A DNA stretch of 64,000 bases, from positions 18,061,165 through 18,125,164 of the forward strand of contig NC_079900.1 in assembly GCF_024868665.1 (NCBI RefSeq), in the 5' to 3' direction. Both the position numbers and the translations under genes were made by a program. The notes under the pieces are model-generated. The model saw nothing but the letters and a program-made list of their open reading frames with translations. It made no database searches and was not told where the DNA came from. Shown here piece after piece: positions 11,601 to 23,786 of this stretch. Each line of letters opens with the position of its first letter. Within the stretch, counting starts at the first letter, position 1. The DNA is from Triplophysa rosa (lineage: Eukaryota > Chordata > Actinopteri > Cypriniformes > Nemacheilidae).

Positions 11601-12116
11601 TGTCATGGTTCTGCCTCTTTTCTTCTATGTTTTTGTTGGTCTTGTGGTAGAACCCCATGTTTTATGTGGAGGGAGAGTTTTGGCCCTGTTGGCCTTCCAT
11701 TCTCTCTCCGGTCCTGTCTCTGTTCCCGCCCTTTCGTTGCCTCATTATTGATTGTTAATTAGTTCATGCCCCACACCTGTTCCCTCTTGATTTGTTCCCT
11801 TTATAAGGCCCCTGTGTTTTCTGTCCTGTGCTGGTTCATTGTCGTTTGTTTGGTGAGTTCCTGTGCTTTGTTAGTCTAGTCCAGTCCAGTTTAGTTATTT
11901 GTATATTATGTCAAGTGTTAATTTTAGTCTTGTGTAGTTGTAGTCAGTTTTAGTCCAGTCCTGTCGTGTTTTCGTACTCCCCTGTTTTGTTATGTTACCC
12001 CCACGTGGGTCTTTGTTTTGTATTTATATTTTATTAAATGTCTTGTTAACCCCTTACTCGCTGTCTGCGTCTGGGTCCTCTGTACTTGTGTCCTTGTTCC
12101 CTCACCATTCATGACA
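11601..12116 (+). mobile_element. solo LTR with 5-bp TSD (copy A)
   Basis: 516 bp beginning TGTCATGGTTC and ending CATTCATGACA (TG...CA with short inverted ends), flanked by CAATT at 11596-11600 and 12117-12121. A TATA-like TTATAAGG lies at 11801-11808 and an ATTAAA polyadenylation signal at 12033-12038, giving a U3-R-U5 order on the plus strand. No internal retrotransposon sequence adjoins it, so it is a solo LTR left by recombination between two LTRs. Gypsy/Ty3 origin is likely but not shown. It is unrelated in sequence to the LTR at 51979. Confidence 0.85.
11802..11806 (+). promoter_or_regulatory. TATA-like box of the solo LTR
   Basis: TATAA within CCTTTATAAGGCC about 200 bp into the LTR, a usual distance for an LTR promoter. 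Activity is unknown. Confidence 0.45.
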
Positions 12117-13445
12117 CAATTACTCAGAGAAAGTCAGTATTTTTTGGAACATGCACAAATTAAGGGTATATTTCAGCATATTGTCATTTTAGACATAAGC
12201 AAGTCAATTGCATGTCCAAAACCCTAACGTAAATTAGCCATGGTTTTACTACAGTTTTCCGAATCGTGATCAATACACCAACAAACCATGGTTACTACAT
12301 TTTTACCATAAGGTAAGGGTATTTCAGAGCTTTTTATTCTGCAGTACTAATAAATACAACAAATCTGGTGTTATTATTACTACTATTATAAGAAATTAAA
12401 CGATGTTGACAAACGTCATAATTGAGGGTTCCTCATGCTACAGCAACCATTTCAGACCACATACGCTATTCAGGTGTCGATTCGGTGCTCTTATAGGAAA
12501 GAAAAGAGAAAACGGTGCAGAATGGAAATATTCCGTTTGATAACACAAAACACATCACGTATTCTCCTATAAACATTTGATGGGGATGCCTTCAACTGTA
12601 CCCGCCTGTAATGATTGCTGACACTCCCTGATAGGATTATTGCAAAAGTGATATGCACAGCCAAAAATAACCCAGCACATTTATAGAAGCAGTCATTACT
12701 ATATGAATCAGTAGCATAATCTTCCTGAATTTCACTGAGCTGTCATCCTCTAACAAGTGGAACTTGTTTTGGCAGTGCTATTACAAAAACACATGATTCT
12801 CAATATTCCTCTTTGTCTCCTTCAATATCATCCCAGTACTTGTTGTGTAAATGACACTACCTCCCCAAGACACCTGCTCCTACATTTCTGGGGCTGCGGC
12901 TGCTGAGAGTGTTAAAATGTAATGATTCTCAAAAACAAAGAGTCATTGGAATTTCAGGCACATGCCAAGATCGTGGCCTTGAAGCGCCGGGGCCTCTGAC
13001 AATGCACTCGGTATGCCATGTGTTCTAGAATGATTTTACATTCCCTGTCTTTCCTACCCCAGACGCCCCATAGGAGTAAAGACGATTTATCGGTGCTACA
13101 AGATGAAAGATGATGTCACTCAATAGAGCGGAGCAACACAATCTCACAGCAAAAACATGAGTTTTGGCTAATTCGAAAGAATTCATTTTCAACATATGAA
13201 TTCATACAAATAAGCCACCTTGTAAAATAGTTACGAATTCCTGTGAGATCAGGTTGAGGGGAGCTAAAATTTACAGGATGCACATATGTAAAGTAACCGA
13301 TAATATGCTTTATGTCTGCAGGTTGCATGATATTTACATTTTTTTACATTCGATTTTTTGCTGTATCATTGATGTTTACAGATGACATTTGCTTTATAAA
13401 GTAAACAAAGCAAATGTGTTGAGAAATCATTAATTCCGAACCACA
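12117..13445. other. unrecognised DNA, fragment of ACCATGG repeat
   Basis: No gene. 12238-12310 contains a CCATGGTTTTACTACAG block and its relatives, a fragment of the family complete at 36301-36572. 12840-13080 is less AT-rich but shows no splice-flanked open frame. Confidence 0.45.
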
Positions 13446-13652
13446 CTGTAAAAAAAAATCCCGTGAAAAAACAGATAAAGTACTGGCAGAAAATTACCAG
13501 TACATTTTCCTTTATTTTACGGACATTTCCATTAATGCTAAAATGCAAATGAATGCAGTGCAAACTGTAAAATACAGGTAAAACAACTGTAAAAATGAAC
13601 ACGGAAAATTCCTTCATATTAATACAGTATATTGTGCCCTATTTTTACGGCT
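13446..13652. mobile_element. partial MITE-like insertion ending at the assembly join
   Basis: 207 bp absent from the matching position of copy B (22639/22640). It starts CTGTAAAAAAAAATCCCGTG and contains several TGTAAAA and TTTTACGG motifs of both orientations, as in fish elements with CACTGTAAAA ends. The far end is not reached because the sequence stops at the 'n'. Most simply a heterozygous insertion in one haplotype. Confidence 0.6.
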
Positions 13653-13653
13653 N
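13653..13653. other. single ambiguous base at junction of the two copies
   Basis: The only n in the window. It sits within GGCT-n-AAACAG where copy A has GGCT-T-AAACAG, exactly where the repeat of the block begins. A join made at a 4-bp match is typical of an assembly artefact. Confidence 0.9.
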
Positions 13654-13685
13654 AAACAGAATTATAATCAGATTATCTAAATTAT

Positions 13686-14371
13686 TTAAAGCGGCCGTAT
13701 CTCAGACAGTTTTTGTATATCTCATGTTAATCTTGAGTACTTTCAGAATAGTATTGCACCCTTCAAATATTTGTAGAGTCTTTAGTTTGATCACATTTAT
13801 AAAAGACAGATACAGCTGTACGATTATTTCCGAAAACATACGACGCGTGTGGGTGGGACATCAGTTTCACTTACCGCATGCGGTTCATGTCCGGCATCTT
13901 TTATCGCTGGGACCGCCGTTACATCTATCAGATTCAAACGATCTCCAAATCCAGTGTTATATCCACCGTTTATATAACATTCATCACCTAAATTCAGTGA
14001 ACAAACAAATACAGCTGAACTTCGCTGACTCTCTCTCTCTCTCTCTCTCTCTCCTGCACGCAAGTGAAAGTGACTTGTGCTCATGCTCCTTCTCCCGCTC
14101 TCCTTGGTTGAAGCGTGCCGTGTGCCACGTGCTTTTCCGGAAGAATTGTCCAATAAGGGACTAAGAAAAGTTGTTACGAAACGGATTTTCATGTTCGAAC
14201 AAAACTTTCCGAAACCTGTACGCACGCTGGGGGAGTGTATCGAGCACAGAAATACTACGCCATACGTCCAACTTGTTTTTTGACAAGTTGACCATTAAGC
14301 ATGAGATGACAACACGTTTAACATCGTAAATAATTCAGAATGCATGAAACACCGTTACACGGCCGCTTTAA
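13686..14371 (-). mobile_element. TTAA-flanked transposon with THAP remnant (copy B)
   Basis: Same element as 4502-5187, with TTAA at both ends, TTAAAGCGGCCGT inverted ends and an identical minus-strand THAP-like frame. Confidence 0.7.
13824..14225 (-). pseudogene. degenerate THAP-domain fragment (copy B)
   Basis: Identical in translation to the 4640-5041 frame: second half of a THAP domain with the ligand histidine lost and the first half missing. Its perfect identity with copy A reflects the recent or artefactual duplication, not selection. Confidence 0.5.
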
Positions 14372-14615
14372 TAGACAAACATGTCAGGGCCAGGTGATGT
14401 GAATGCCATTTTGAATCTGTGTGAATCTGCTGAGCGTTCTGCTAGTCATGCGCTCTGAAAATGCTTGAGACAGAACCAGCCATTGGAGTAACAAATATAT
14501 GCTGGGTTGTTATTACCCTACCAGGGGTTAAACCAACACAGCAGAGTGTGTATTTTATCATTAATGGCTTAGTTTTTCAACCGTAATTTGCTACAGTGCT
14601 ACTGCACAGTGTGTG

Positions 14616-14868
14616 TTAAAGGCCCCATGTCATGAGATAAAGCATTTAGCCTTTCTTTGTTTAAAAATCTGAAACGAGCAACATTCTTTTTTTTATAACC
14701 AATAGCTTTAGTTTAGCTACAGTCATGAACTGTTATTTTTGTAACTTAGTATTGCTAGTCAGTGGCAGGTCCCAAGTCGGCATGAAATGGAATTTTTGGT
14801 GATGTTTTCTTCCAAATCTGAACGTATATCTAAGTGTAATGGCTTCTTGAATTTCATAGTGACTTTAA
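14616..14868. mobile_element. probable TTAA MITE (copy B)
   Basis: Counterpart of 5432-5684, sharing its right TTAA with the following MITE. Confidence 0.45.
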
Positions 14869-15006
14869 AGGTGCAATGCGGAGTTGTAGCGGCATCTAGC
14901 GGTGAGGTTGCGAATTGCAACCAACGGCTCACTCCACTCCACCCCTCCCTCACTTTTGAAACACTACGGCAGCTCACACAAAACCAAGATGTCGTCACAT
15001 TTTCGT
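14865..15006 (+). mobile_element. TTAA MITE family A, truncated (copy B)
   Basis: Counterpart of 5681-5822. Confidence 0.7.
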
Positions 15007-16167
15007 GTGACTACTCAAATTCTCCAAGAGAGATGTTTCATTCTCTTTCACCTTTTAAAAGCATAAAAGAACAATTGTGCTTAACCTATAAAAATAAGAA
15101 TGAGCTTCACATGATAAAGAATCAGCTTGAATGTTATCCCCCTTCAAAGGATTACCACAATTCTGCTGTAAATTGGTCAGGGTGGATTTGCAATTTTTGC
15201 CCGGTAATCAATCCCATTTTCTCTAATGGTTTCTGTTCCATCTTCATGTAAATGGAAATGCTGTCAGAAGTTATCTATTTATGAAACCGGCAGTGGTTTT
15301 GTAATAACGGTGTTTGTTCTTTACGTTCCACTGCGACGCTCCTCTCCACAGACAGAACGCTATTGTCACTCCAGAAATGTACTCTGAGAGGAATAAAAGA
15401 TAAAAGGTGAAATAAATGGTTCCTCACACAAGGAAAATGCAGACGCAGTTGTATAATGGCACTGTGAAAAAGAAAACATTTCAGGAACGCTTTTTCCAAA
15501 CCCACAAAACACAAATGCTTGAGAAGCTGTTGTGCTCAAAGAATGTGGGATGCATAGGTGTGACACGTCTGTGTGACTGTACAGAAATCTATTTACATAA
15601 CTGCACTTTTTGTTTTAGGCCCCTCTTATAATGTTTTGTTGAAATACAAAGCAGGTCTCAAAAAGCATCATAAGAGAGATTCCTAAAGCAACTATTTTGA
15701 TTTAAACATGAGAACACTGCATTTGGCAGATCCTCTGCAATGCTTCAAACAATCACTGGGGTCAGGTTTTCAGCAGATGTAGGAATAACTATGCAGAAAC
15801 AAATGGGAATTTTTAAATAATATATGTAACAGCTCAATGTAGTGAGTGTGAATATCATAGTTATGAACACTGCAAAAAGATGTGTTAGAGTTTAATTAAC
15901 TCTGATATCTTGCTGTCAGCAGCATGCCATCAATAGCATATACAGTTATGTATTTTAAAATGCCATTTAACCGTTCTGTGCACTTTTGTGCTACTTCACA
16001 TTCATATTTTCATGATCTTTGCCATTTTTATACAGTAAGCTGGGTCTCTAAACCTAATGAGGCCTACCAAAACAACATATTTTGGGAAGGCATCACTCAC
16101 TGGGAATTTAGATTTAATGTGGACTGAAGGAATGCTTCAACATTGGTTGTGAGTTTTAATGCTCATT
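15007..16167. other. unrecognised DNA (copy B)
   Basis: Counterpart of 5823-6983; no gene seen. Confidence 0.45.
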
Positions 16168-16603
16168 TTAAAGGGACAGTTGACCCAAAAATGAAAATGC
16201 TGTCATCATTTACTCACCCTCAGGTTGTTTGAAACCTGTAGTAGTTTATTGTTCCGATGAACATGGAGAAATATATTTGGAAGAATGTTAGCAATTTTCA
16301 GTTCTGGGACATCATCCACTACCACAGTGGGAAAAAAACATGATCCTTTTTTTGTTCTGTTGAACATGTAATGAGATATTTTGAAGATTTCAAGAAAACA
16401 AACAGTTCTGGGGCACCTTTGACTACCAATTCATTTTTCCTCCTATGGCAGTCAATGATGTCCTCAAACGGAAAATTACAAAAATTCTTCCAGCTATCTT
16501 TCTCTGTGTTCATCAGAACAAAGTAATTTATGCAGGTATGAAATTACATAAGGATGAGTAAATGATGACAGAATTTTCTTTTTTGGGTGAACTATCCCTC
16601 TAA
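16168..16603 (+). mobile_element. T2-like TTAA MITE (copy B)
   Basis: Counterpart of 6984-7419. Confidence 0.8.
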
Positions 16604-16626
16604 GTGAAAGTAGATAAAAATGGTGT

Positions 16627-17016
16627 TTAAGGGACAGCTCACCCAAAAAATGAAAGTTCTGTCATCATTTACTCACCTTCGAGTTGTTCCAAATCCGTAT
16701 AAATTGTCTTTGTTCTGATGAACACAGAGAAAGATATTTGGAGGAATGTTTGTAACCAAACAGTTCTAGGCCACCATTAACTACCATAGTACAAAAGAAG
16801 ATATTTTGAAGAATGTAGGAATGCAAACAGTTCTGGGGCACTTTTGACTGTAATTTTCCTACTATGGTAGTTAATGGTGTCCAAGAACTATTTGGTTACA
16901 AGCATTCGTACAAATATCTTTCTCATCAGAACAAAGAAATGTATATATTTTTGGAAAACCTTGGGGGTGAGTAAATGATGACATAATTTACATTTTTAGG
17001 TGAACTGTCCCTTTAA
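16627..17016 (+). mobile_element. T2-like TTAA MITE, second member (copy B)
   Basis: Counterpart of 7443-7832. Confidence 0.8.
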
Positions 17017-18381
17017 GTGTTTTGTTCACGGCGCAATGGTCATAAGGGGTTATGTACCAGAACCTTCATTTTCCATCCGAGACCATCAAGCTTCCACTTT
17101 TAGTCTTTTTGCAGTTGAGACTCTGTAAGCATTATGATTTTAAGATAACAGAATTTGCTATCCCAGATGAGGTTTGTTCATTTAATCCTGTCAATCATGA
17201 GTATATAATCAGCTGTTCATTCCAGCCACCTCACCATCTCCACCCTGTCTTAATGTTAGACGTATTACCACATCCTTTATTTTATTGCCTTAATCAGATA
17301 GCCTAAAAGAGATTTAAGAGCTCAAGCTGTGCTTGAGCCCCTTCTTAAGGAATGGCATGATTATATCTGTTTACTCCATCATGCTGCACAATAAATGAAG
17401 CAATGATGTGGGGAAAGGAAAATCGTATTGCTCAGAGGAACTTTGGAGACTTCATGGAGATCTAAGTTACATCTTGTTTGTTTAAGTAAGAGCTTTATCT
17501 TGTTTCAAACGAGTTTCTAATCAAAACATCAACAAGAAATTCTTCTGAAATATAAATAGACACACAGAAGACAAATACCGAAATACAGTATGAGTTTTGA
17601 GACAATGCAATTGAAACATTGAACCCCTAGGGTAGACTTGCATGAGATTCGGGTTTCTCAGGAGAAACATCTGAGAAGCCAGAGACTCAAGCTAAAGTCT
17701 CTATTTGATCTCCGTTTAATTTCAATGCTGTCTAGGAAGAAACGATTGAGATATTAAAGAGCTCTCTGATTTCTCTCTCCTATGGGCGGGAAGAAAGAGC
17801 CATTTCTCTTTTTTCTTATTAAAAGATTTTGAGCAGCAGCAGAAGAATGTTGCAGTAAAGAAGCTGACAGCCTAGGGACTGTCTCTCTACAGCACTAGCT
17901 GAGGTGAAATATTTAATTGAACACCCGTTCCTGCTTCACTGATCACAGCTACTGCTCAAATTTAACTTGTCCCGATCATGCCTCTCTCTCTCCCACACAC
18001 TCACCCTATTCCAACACCATGTGAAGGCTGAAATTTGAAGGCTGTCAGGATGCCTTTTTTCATCTTCCCCCTCTTTCTTTCTCTCCGCTCTTTTTCCGTT
18101 GTCTGTTTTGAGAAATGAGAACACAGATTGTTAATGAATGGTGAGCACTGAAATGGATGCTCCTCCATGCTCAGATATTCATGCCGTGTCTGTCTCGGTT
18201 GTTTTACGTTGCTTTATCATTTAATTATTTAATTTAAAGACAGTAAACAATACAAAGTATTTAACTCTTTATTGGAATTTTACTGATAAACAATGTCCAT
18301 AATTATATATACAAGGAACGATGTCAATGATAATAGATACAGTATTAACAAGATGCGCCAATGGGGAGGGAACAAAAAAAA
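17017..18381. other. unrecognised DNA (copy B)
   Basis: Counterpart of 7833-9197. Carries T at 18075 and 18078 where copy A has C. Confidence 0.45.
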
Positions 18382-18690
18382 ACCCAAAGAAACAAAAGTT
18401 CTGTCATCATTTACTCACCCTTTTGTCATTTCAAACCTGTATGACTTTCCTTCTTCTGCAGGACACAAAAGAAGATATTTTGAAGAATGTTGGTAACAGA
18501 AAACCGTTGTTCCCCATTGACTTGCGTTGGTTTTGTGTCCATACAGTAGAAGTGGATGATGGGTACCGCCGTTGTTCAGTTACCAAAATTCCTTAAAATA
18601 TCTTCTTTTGTGTTCTGCAGAAGAAAGAAAGTCATTCAGGTTTGAAATGAGTAAATGATGACAGAATTTTCATTTTTAGGGTCACTTTAA
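18382..18690 (+). mobile_element. T2-like MITE, left end eroded (copy B)
   Basis: Counterpart of 9198-9506. Confidence 0.7.
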
Positions 18691-20343
18691 GCTTAGTAAA
18701 CAAAAGTTATGGTACAATTGATGTCAGGTTTAATTGTAGGTCTGAAATATAATATGGTATTGTGATTTTTGCCAATGATTTGAGAAATATTTGCCTTCCA
18801 CTATCCAAATAAATAGGACTGAGGTCTTGCTATGGCTGAAATAGCTGCCCGGAGGTGTTGCAAACATGGCCGCCGAGTGGCAAGACTTCTGCAAACAGAA
18901 CTTGATGATAGTGCCCAACAACAATGTTTAACACATTTTATGGAGAAATTAATGCCATTTCATTAAGTAAATCTTTATAAACTGAACCATTCAACACAAA
19001 TATTTCCTATTTTACAGAAAACGAATATGAATATTTAGCGGTACGTCATCAGGCCACTCGTTTTTGAATATTATCAGCAAATTAATTCACTACACCCAAG
19101 GGTGCAAGTCATCAAGTCATTTTGCTGATGCATTGTGCTCAAGGCTAATAAATTAGCTAGAAATGAGTGTCACTTAGTCAAATGATGCTATAAATATGTC
19201 ATAACTGTGCAGTCTGGTGCGGTCGAGCTGCAGGAGGGTTTGGACATTATGGAAAGGCCAAAGCATAAGAAAAGCACCTCATATATCATCCAATCAACAC
19301 TCTGTGTAATAACCAGTCATTGAGATGAGAGCAGGCTACTGTCCACTTATATACAGTGTGTTAAATCAGTTTTAGTAATGGGCCTTGAAGTTTATAGATT
19401 TTTGCTAGTTTTAATATCCTGGTTTAATATCTTTATGCTAATCACCATGATCTTTTTCTGCTTGGTGTCCTGTTGACTTTGCGCTAGTGTGTTTGCAGTA
19501 TTTGTGCCGATATCAGTGTTTGTTATCATTTATTAAACGAATAGTACACTCCTGTCATTATTTGAGATTTCAAATAGTACACTCCTGTCACTGAGATTTC
19601 AATATATCAATTGTAATATATTACAAATTGTGAGCGACTTTAAAATACCAAAGTCTACAAAAGAAAGAACGAAAGAAAGAAACATTAATATTTTTCCTCA
19701 AATTAAGGATGAATTGTCTGAGCTGTGTTATTTGCATTTATGTATGTAACGACTCTTTCTATTTTTATTTATACAGAATTTTCATAGAACCTTCTGAGAT
19801 AAACTTAATTCTTTAATAAAACATCTGTGATATTTGTTGCTCCAATCTCCAAGCAATAAAATCTGGCTACAGATACTCTGATAAAGCCTATTATCTCCAC
19901 ACGTAATGTGAGGCCACATTCTGCAGTGTGCTCGACATTTGTCAGGAGACCAAAGAAAAGTTTGGTGCATTAGGAGGATGATTGAACTCTTCATTATTTG
20001 GGGGGGCATGGGGGGTTGTTAAATGGTGCTTAAGGATTTACATTTGGCCATTTGTTATTAAAGGTGCAGTCAATAATTTATGTTAAATTTATGTTATGCT
20101 GACCGATCAGGCAACAGTTATGGATTTACACAGACGCCAAGTGAATGCTAGGATCATGAAAGAGGAAATGTTTCAGCTGTTGATTAATAAATTATAATGA
20201 ATATATTTGTTAAATTTAATTGTCCAATAACTATTCTATGGGTCATGTGATCTCACGTCATCCCCCCATGAAATGAATGGCTCGATGTTACATTACTGAT
20301 ATGAGTGTAATCTAATGTAGTTGTACAGTACATTATCTTACCA
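18691..20343. other. unrecognised DNA (copy B)
   Basis: Counterpart of 9507-11159, with T at 19178 (C at 9994 in copy A), and T at 20237 and 20239 where copy A has A and C. Confidence 0.45.
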
Positions 20344-20588
20344 CAGTGGTTCTCAAACTGGATGCCCCAAGATGGATCCAGGGGGGACACAGATTTTGTG
20401 GCATTTTATGAAATATATAAATTTTTGATTGATTTTAAGCAATCGGACATCAGAAAAGTAAGACCACCACCCAATAGAATTGATGTTCCAGCATTGTAAA
20501 TCTGAAGTCTTTATTTGGGGGCCCGCTGCAAAGCAATGCACTCTATACACAAAGGGGGCCTTACAACGAAAAAGTTTAAGAACCACTG
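20344..20588. mobile_element. hAT-type MITE with 8-bp TSD (copy B)
   Basis: Counterpart of 11160-11404; TCTTACCA on both sides. Confidence 0.85.
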
Positions 20589-20784
20589 TCTTACCATCTT
20601 TTTTAAACATACTATTCATTATTTGCGTGCAAAACACACCGTATGGGTAGAAAATTATGGATTGCATCTTTTAAGTAGGGAATTTTAAAAAGAGGCAGAA
20701 TTTGAAGAGACTAAAATATAATTCACAGTGCCATCACGCATCATGCTGAGCCTTCATGAGATGTTTCTTTGAAAATGCTCAATT

Positions 20785-21310
20785 TGTCATGGTTCTGCCT
20801 CTTTTCTTCTATGTTTTTGTTGGTCTTGTGGTAGAACCCCATGTTTTATGTGGAGGGAGAGTTTTGGCCCTGTTGGCCTTCCATTCTCTCTCCGGTCCTG
20901 TCTCTGTTCCCGCCCTTTCGTTGCCTCATTATTGATTGTTAATTAGTTCATGCCCCACACCTGTTCCCTCTTGATTTGTTCCCTTTATAAGGCCCCTGTG
21001 TTTTCTGTCCTGTGCTGGTTCATTGTCGTTTGTTTGGTGAGTTCCTGTGCTTTGTTAGTCTAGTCCAGTCCAGTCCAGTCCAGTTTAGTTATTTGTATAT
21101 TATGTCAAGTGTTAATTTTAGTCTTGTGTAGTTGTAGTCAGTTTTAGTCCAGTCCTGTCGTGTTTTCGTACTCCCCTGTTTTGTTATGTTACCCCCACGT
21201 GGGTCTTTGTTTTGTATTTATATTTTATTAAATGTCTTGTTAACCCCTTACTCGCTGTCTGCGTCTGGGTCCTCTGTACTTGTGTCCTTGTTCCCTCACC
21301 ATTCATGACA
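20785..21310 (+). mobile_element. solo LTR with 5-bp TSD (copy B)
   Basis: Counterpart of 11601-12116 but 526 bp long, because the CCAGT tract has two extra 5-bp units. TSD CAATT on both sides. Confidence 0.85.
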
Positions 21311-22639
21311 CAATTACTCAGAGAAAGTCAGTATTTTTTGGAACATGCACAAATTAAGGGTATATTTCAGCATATTGTCATTTTAGACATAAGCAAGTCA
21401 ATTGCATGTCCAAAACCCTAACGTAAATTAGCCATGGTTTTACTACAGTTTTCCGAATCGTGATCAATACACCAACAAACCATGGTTACTACATTTTTAC
21501 CATAAGGTAAGGGTATTTCAGAGCTTTTTATTCTGCAGTACTAATAAATACAACAAATCTGGTGTTATTATTACTACTATTATAAGAAATTAAACGATGT
21601 TGACAAACGTCATAATTGAGGGTTCCTCATGCTACAGCAACCATTTCAGACCACATACGCTATTCAGGTGTCGATTCGGTGCTCTTATAGGAAAGAAAAG
21701 AGAAAACGGTGCAGAATGGAAATATTCCGTTTGATAACACAAAACACATCACGTATTCTCCTATAAACATTTGATGGGGATGCCTTCAACTGTACCCGCC
21801 TGTAATGATTGCTGACACTCCCTGATAGGATTATTGCAAAAGTGATATGCACAGCCAAAAATAACCCAGCACATTTATAGAAGCAGTCATTACTATATGA
21901 ATCAGTAGCATAATCTTCCTGAATTTCACTGAGCTGTCATCCTCTAACAAGTGGAACTTGTTTTGGCAGTGCTATTACAAAAACACATGATTCTCAATAT
22001 TCCTCTTTGTCTCCTTCAATATCATCCCAGTACTTGTTGTGTAAATGACACTACCTCCCCAAGACACCTGCTCCTACATTTCTGGGGCTGCGGCTGCTGA
22101 GAGTGTTAAAATGTAATGATTCTCAAAAACAAAGAGTCATTGGAATTTCAGGCACATGCCAAGATCGTGGCCTTGAAGCGCCGGGGCCTCTGACAATGCA
22201 CTCGGTATGCCATGTGTTCTAGAATGATTTTACATTCCCTGTCTTTCCTACCCCAGACGCCCCATAGGAGTAAAGACGATTTATCGGTGCTACAAGATGA
22301 AAGATGATGTCACTCAATAGAGCGGAGCAACACAATCTCACAGCAAAAACATGAGTTTTGGCTAATTCGAAAGAATTCATTTTCAACATATGAATTCATA
22401 CAAATAAGCCACCTTGTAAAATAGTTACGAATTCCTGTGAGATCAGGTTGAGGGGAGCTAAAATTTACAGGATGCACATATGTAAAGTAACCGATAATAT
22501 GCTTTATGTCTGCAGGTTGCATGATATTTACATTTTTTTACATTCGATTTTTTGCTGTATCATTGATGTTTACAGATGACATTTGCTTTATAAAGTAAAC
22601 AAAGCAAATGTGTTGAGAAATCATTAATTCCGAACCACA
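21311..22639. other. unrecognised DNA (copy B)
   Basis: Counterpart of 12117-13445; no gene seen. Confidence 0.45.
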
Positions 22640-23033
22640 TTGCCTTCACAGTAATGCATTTATCCCTTCGGAATATTGATAGATAGTGGAATCAATTATA
22701 TTATTCCAGTTTTGATTAATTTGAAAGTGTTTAAAGTGATTTAAAGAGTACATTCCTCGAGATCATAAAAAATACATTTCATGAAGTGTTTAATTTTGCC
22801 GTGTTTGAATGTAAGCAATCTGCCAAGTTGTAAATCCGAAGGTGAACGAATAACAAATTTATTAGCTTATAAAAAAGGTAATCGACTCTGAATCACGCTA
22901 ACAAGTCATGACCTGTCCGAATCTTTAACCACAATGTATCTACGTCACTAGAAATAATCCCCGCCTACTGACTGCGAAAACTTAACTCTCTCCTCCCCAA
23001 ACACTGTACTAGCTCGTTCGTGACGTGTGCATC

Positions 23034-23310
23034 ATGTCTAAGAGAAGCTGTGTTCTATGTAGTGAAACTAAGTCAGTCTTATTTTCACTACCAAAGGAAG
23101 AACTTCTGAGGAAAAAATGGTTACTATTTATTTTTCAAACGACACCAAAGGAGTATAAACCGAACGTTTTTACTTTGCGCGCGTCATTTTACCGAAGATT
23201 GCTTCATCAATCTTGGCGCCTTTACTGCAGGATACATTAAACGTCTTTCCTTAAAAGATGTTGCAATACCAACTTTATTTGGACCTGTAAGCTCCACCGA
23301 ATCACAACCT
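23034..23310 (+). pseudogene. THAP-domain exon, frameshifted
   Basis: From ATG 23034 the frame reads M-S-K-R-S-C-V-L-C, the C-x2-C start of a THAP zinc finger, followed by F-S-L-P and K-K-W (conserved hydrophobic, proline and tryptophan positions). Near 23175-23182 the frame slips by one base. The next frame continues with C-A-R-H-F (the C-x2-H pair), a D-C-F-I-N-L-G block and A-I-P-T-L-F, the usual end of the domain. A GTAAGT splice donor follows at 23311. THAP domains bind DNA sequence-specifically and serve in transposases and host-derived regulators. The single-base shift breaks this copy. It is the 5' exon only; downstream exons are absent. Confidence 0.7.
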
Positions 23311-23316
23311 GTAAGT
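23311..23316 (+). other. splice donor after THAP exon
   Basis: CCT|GTAAGT directly after the coding similarity ends, a full consensus donor. It suggests that the parent element had introns. No matching acceptor with coding sequence is visible before the right end of the element. Confidence 0.5.
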
Positions 23317-23786
23317 GTGACTCTTCATTTTTGTCTTTACTTAAAATTAAATTTGTGTGACGTTATCTCATGTCTGTGTTTAGCTAACGTTACCGTTATT
23401 TTTGGGGTTGTTACTGTTTGTTTACGTAACGTTAGCTATAAACTCGTTGCGCTAATGTAAGTGTTCAACCATATTAACTCACAAAGTCTTTATTTCAAGA
23501 ACTGCGTGGTGTACTATAGTTATAATAACATCTGAAGATACGAACACCGTACACTGTATGCCGTGATAACTAACTGTTACAAGAGAAGTGTCTAAAACAG
23601 TCCTTTTTCTTACTGGCATCTGTATAAGGATTAAAGAATGATTCGTCAGACTCGGGCTCGAACTGGTAAGGTAAAGTCGACGCCATCTCTCTCTATACCC
23701 TGTTATTATCCAACCACCTGCAAACCGTAATACAGCAGTAATGACAGGCGGTCCATTTGCGACGCATGCTGCGACACATGCTGAAC

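Larger units (their letters stand above)
4470..13445 (+). repeat. 9-kb duplicated block, copy A
   Basis: This 8976-bp block recurs in direct orientation at 13654-22639 with offset 9184, changing to 9194 after a 10-bp length difference in a CCAGT tract. Where I compared them I saw only five substitutions (8891, 8894, 9994, 11053, 11055). At its right end copy A runs into a 208-bp MITE-like insertion, while copy B continues into different flanking DNA. The near identity and the 'n' at the join suggest an assembly haplotype duplication rather than an old genomic one. Confidence 0.95.
13654..22639 (+). repeat. 9-kb duplicated block, copy B
   Basis: 8986 bp repeating 4470-13445. It differs by a 10-bp longer CCAGT tract (about 21061-21083) and at least five base changes. 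It continues at 22640 into sequence that is absent after copy A, so B has the normal right flank and A the normal left flank. Every element listed in copy A recurs here. Confidence 0.95.
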
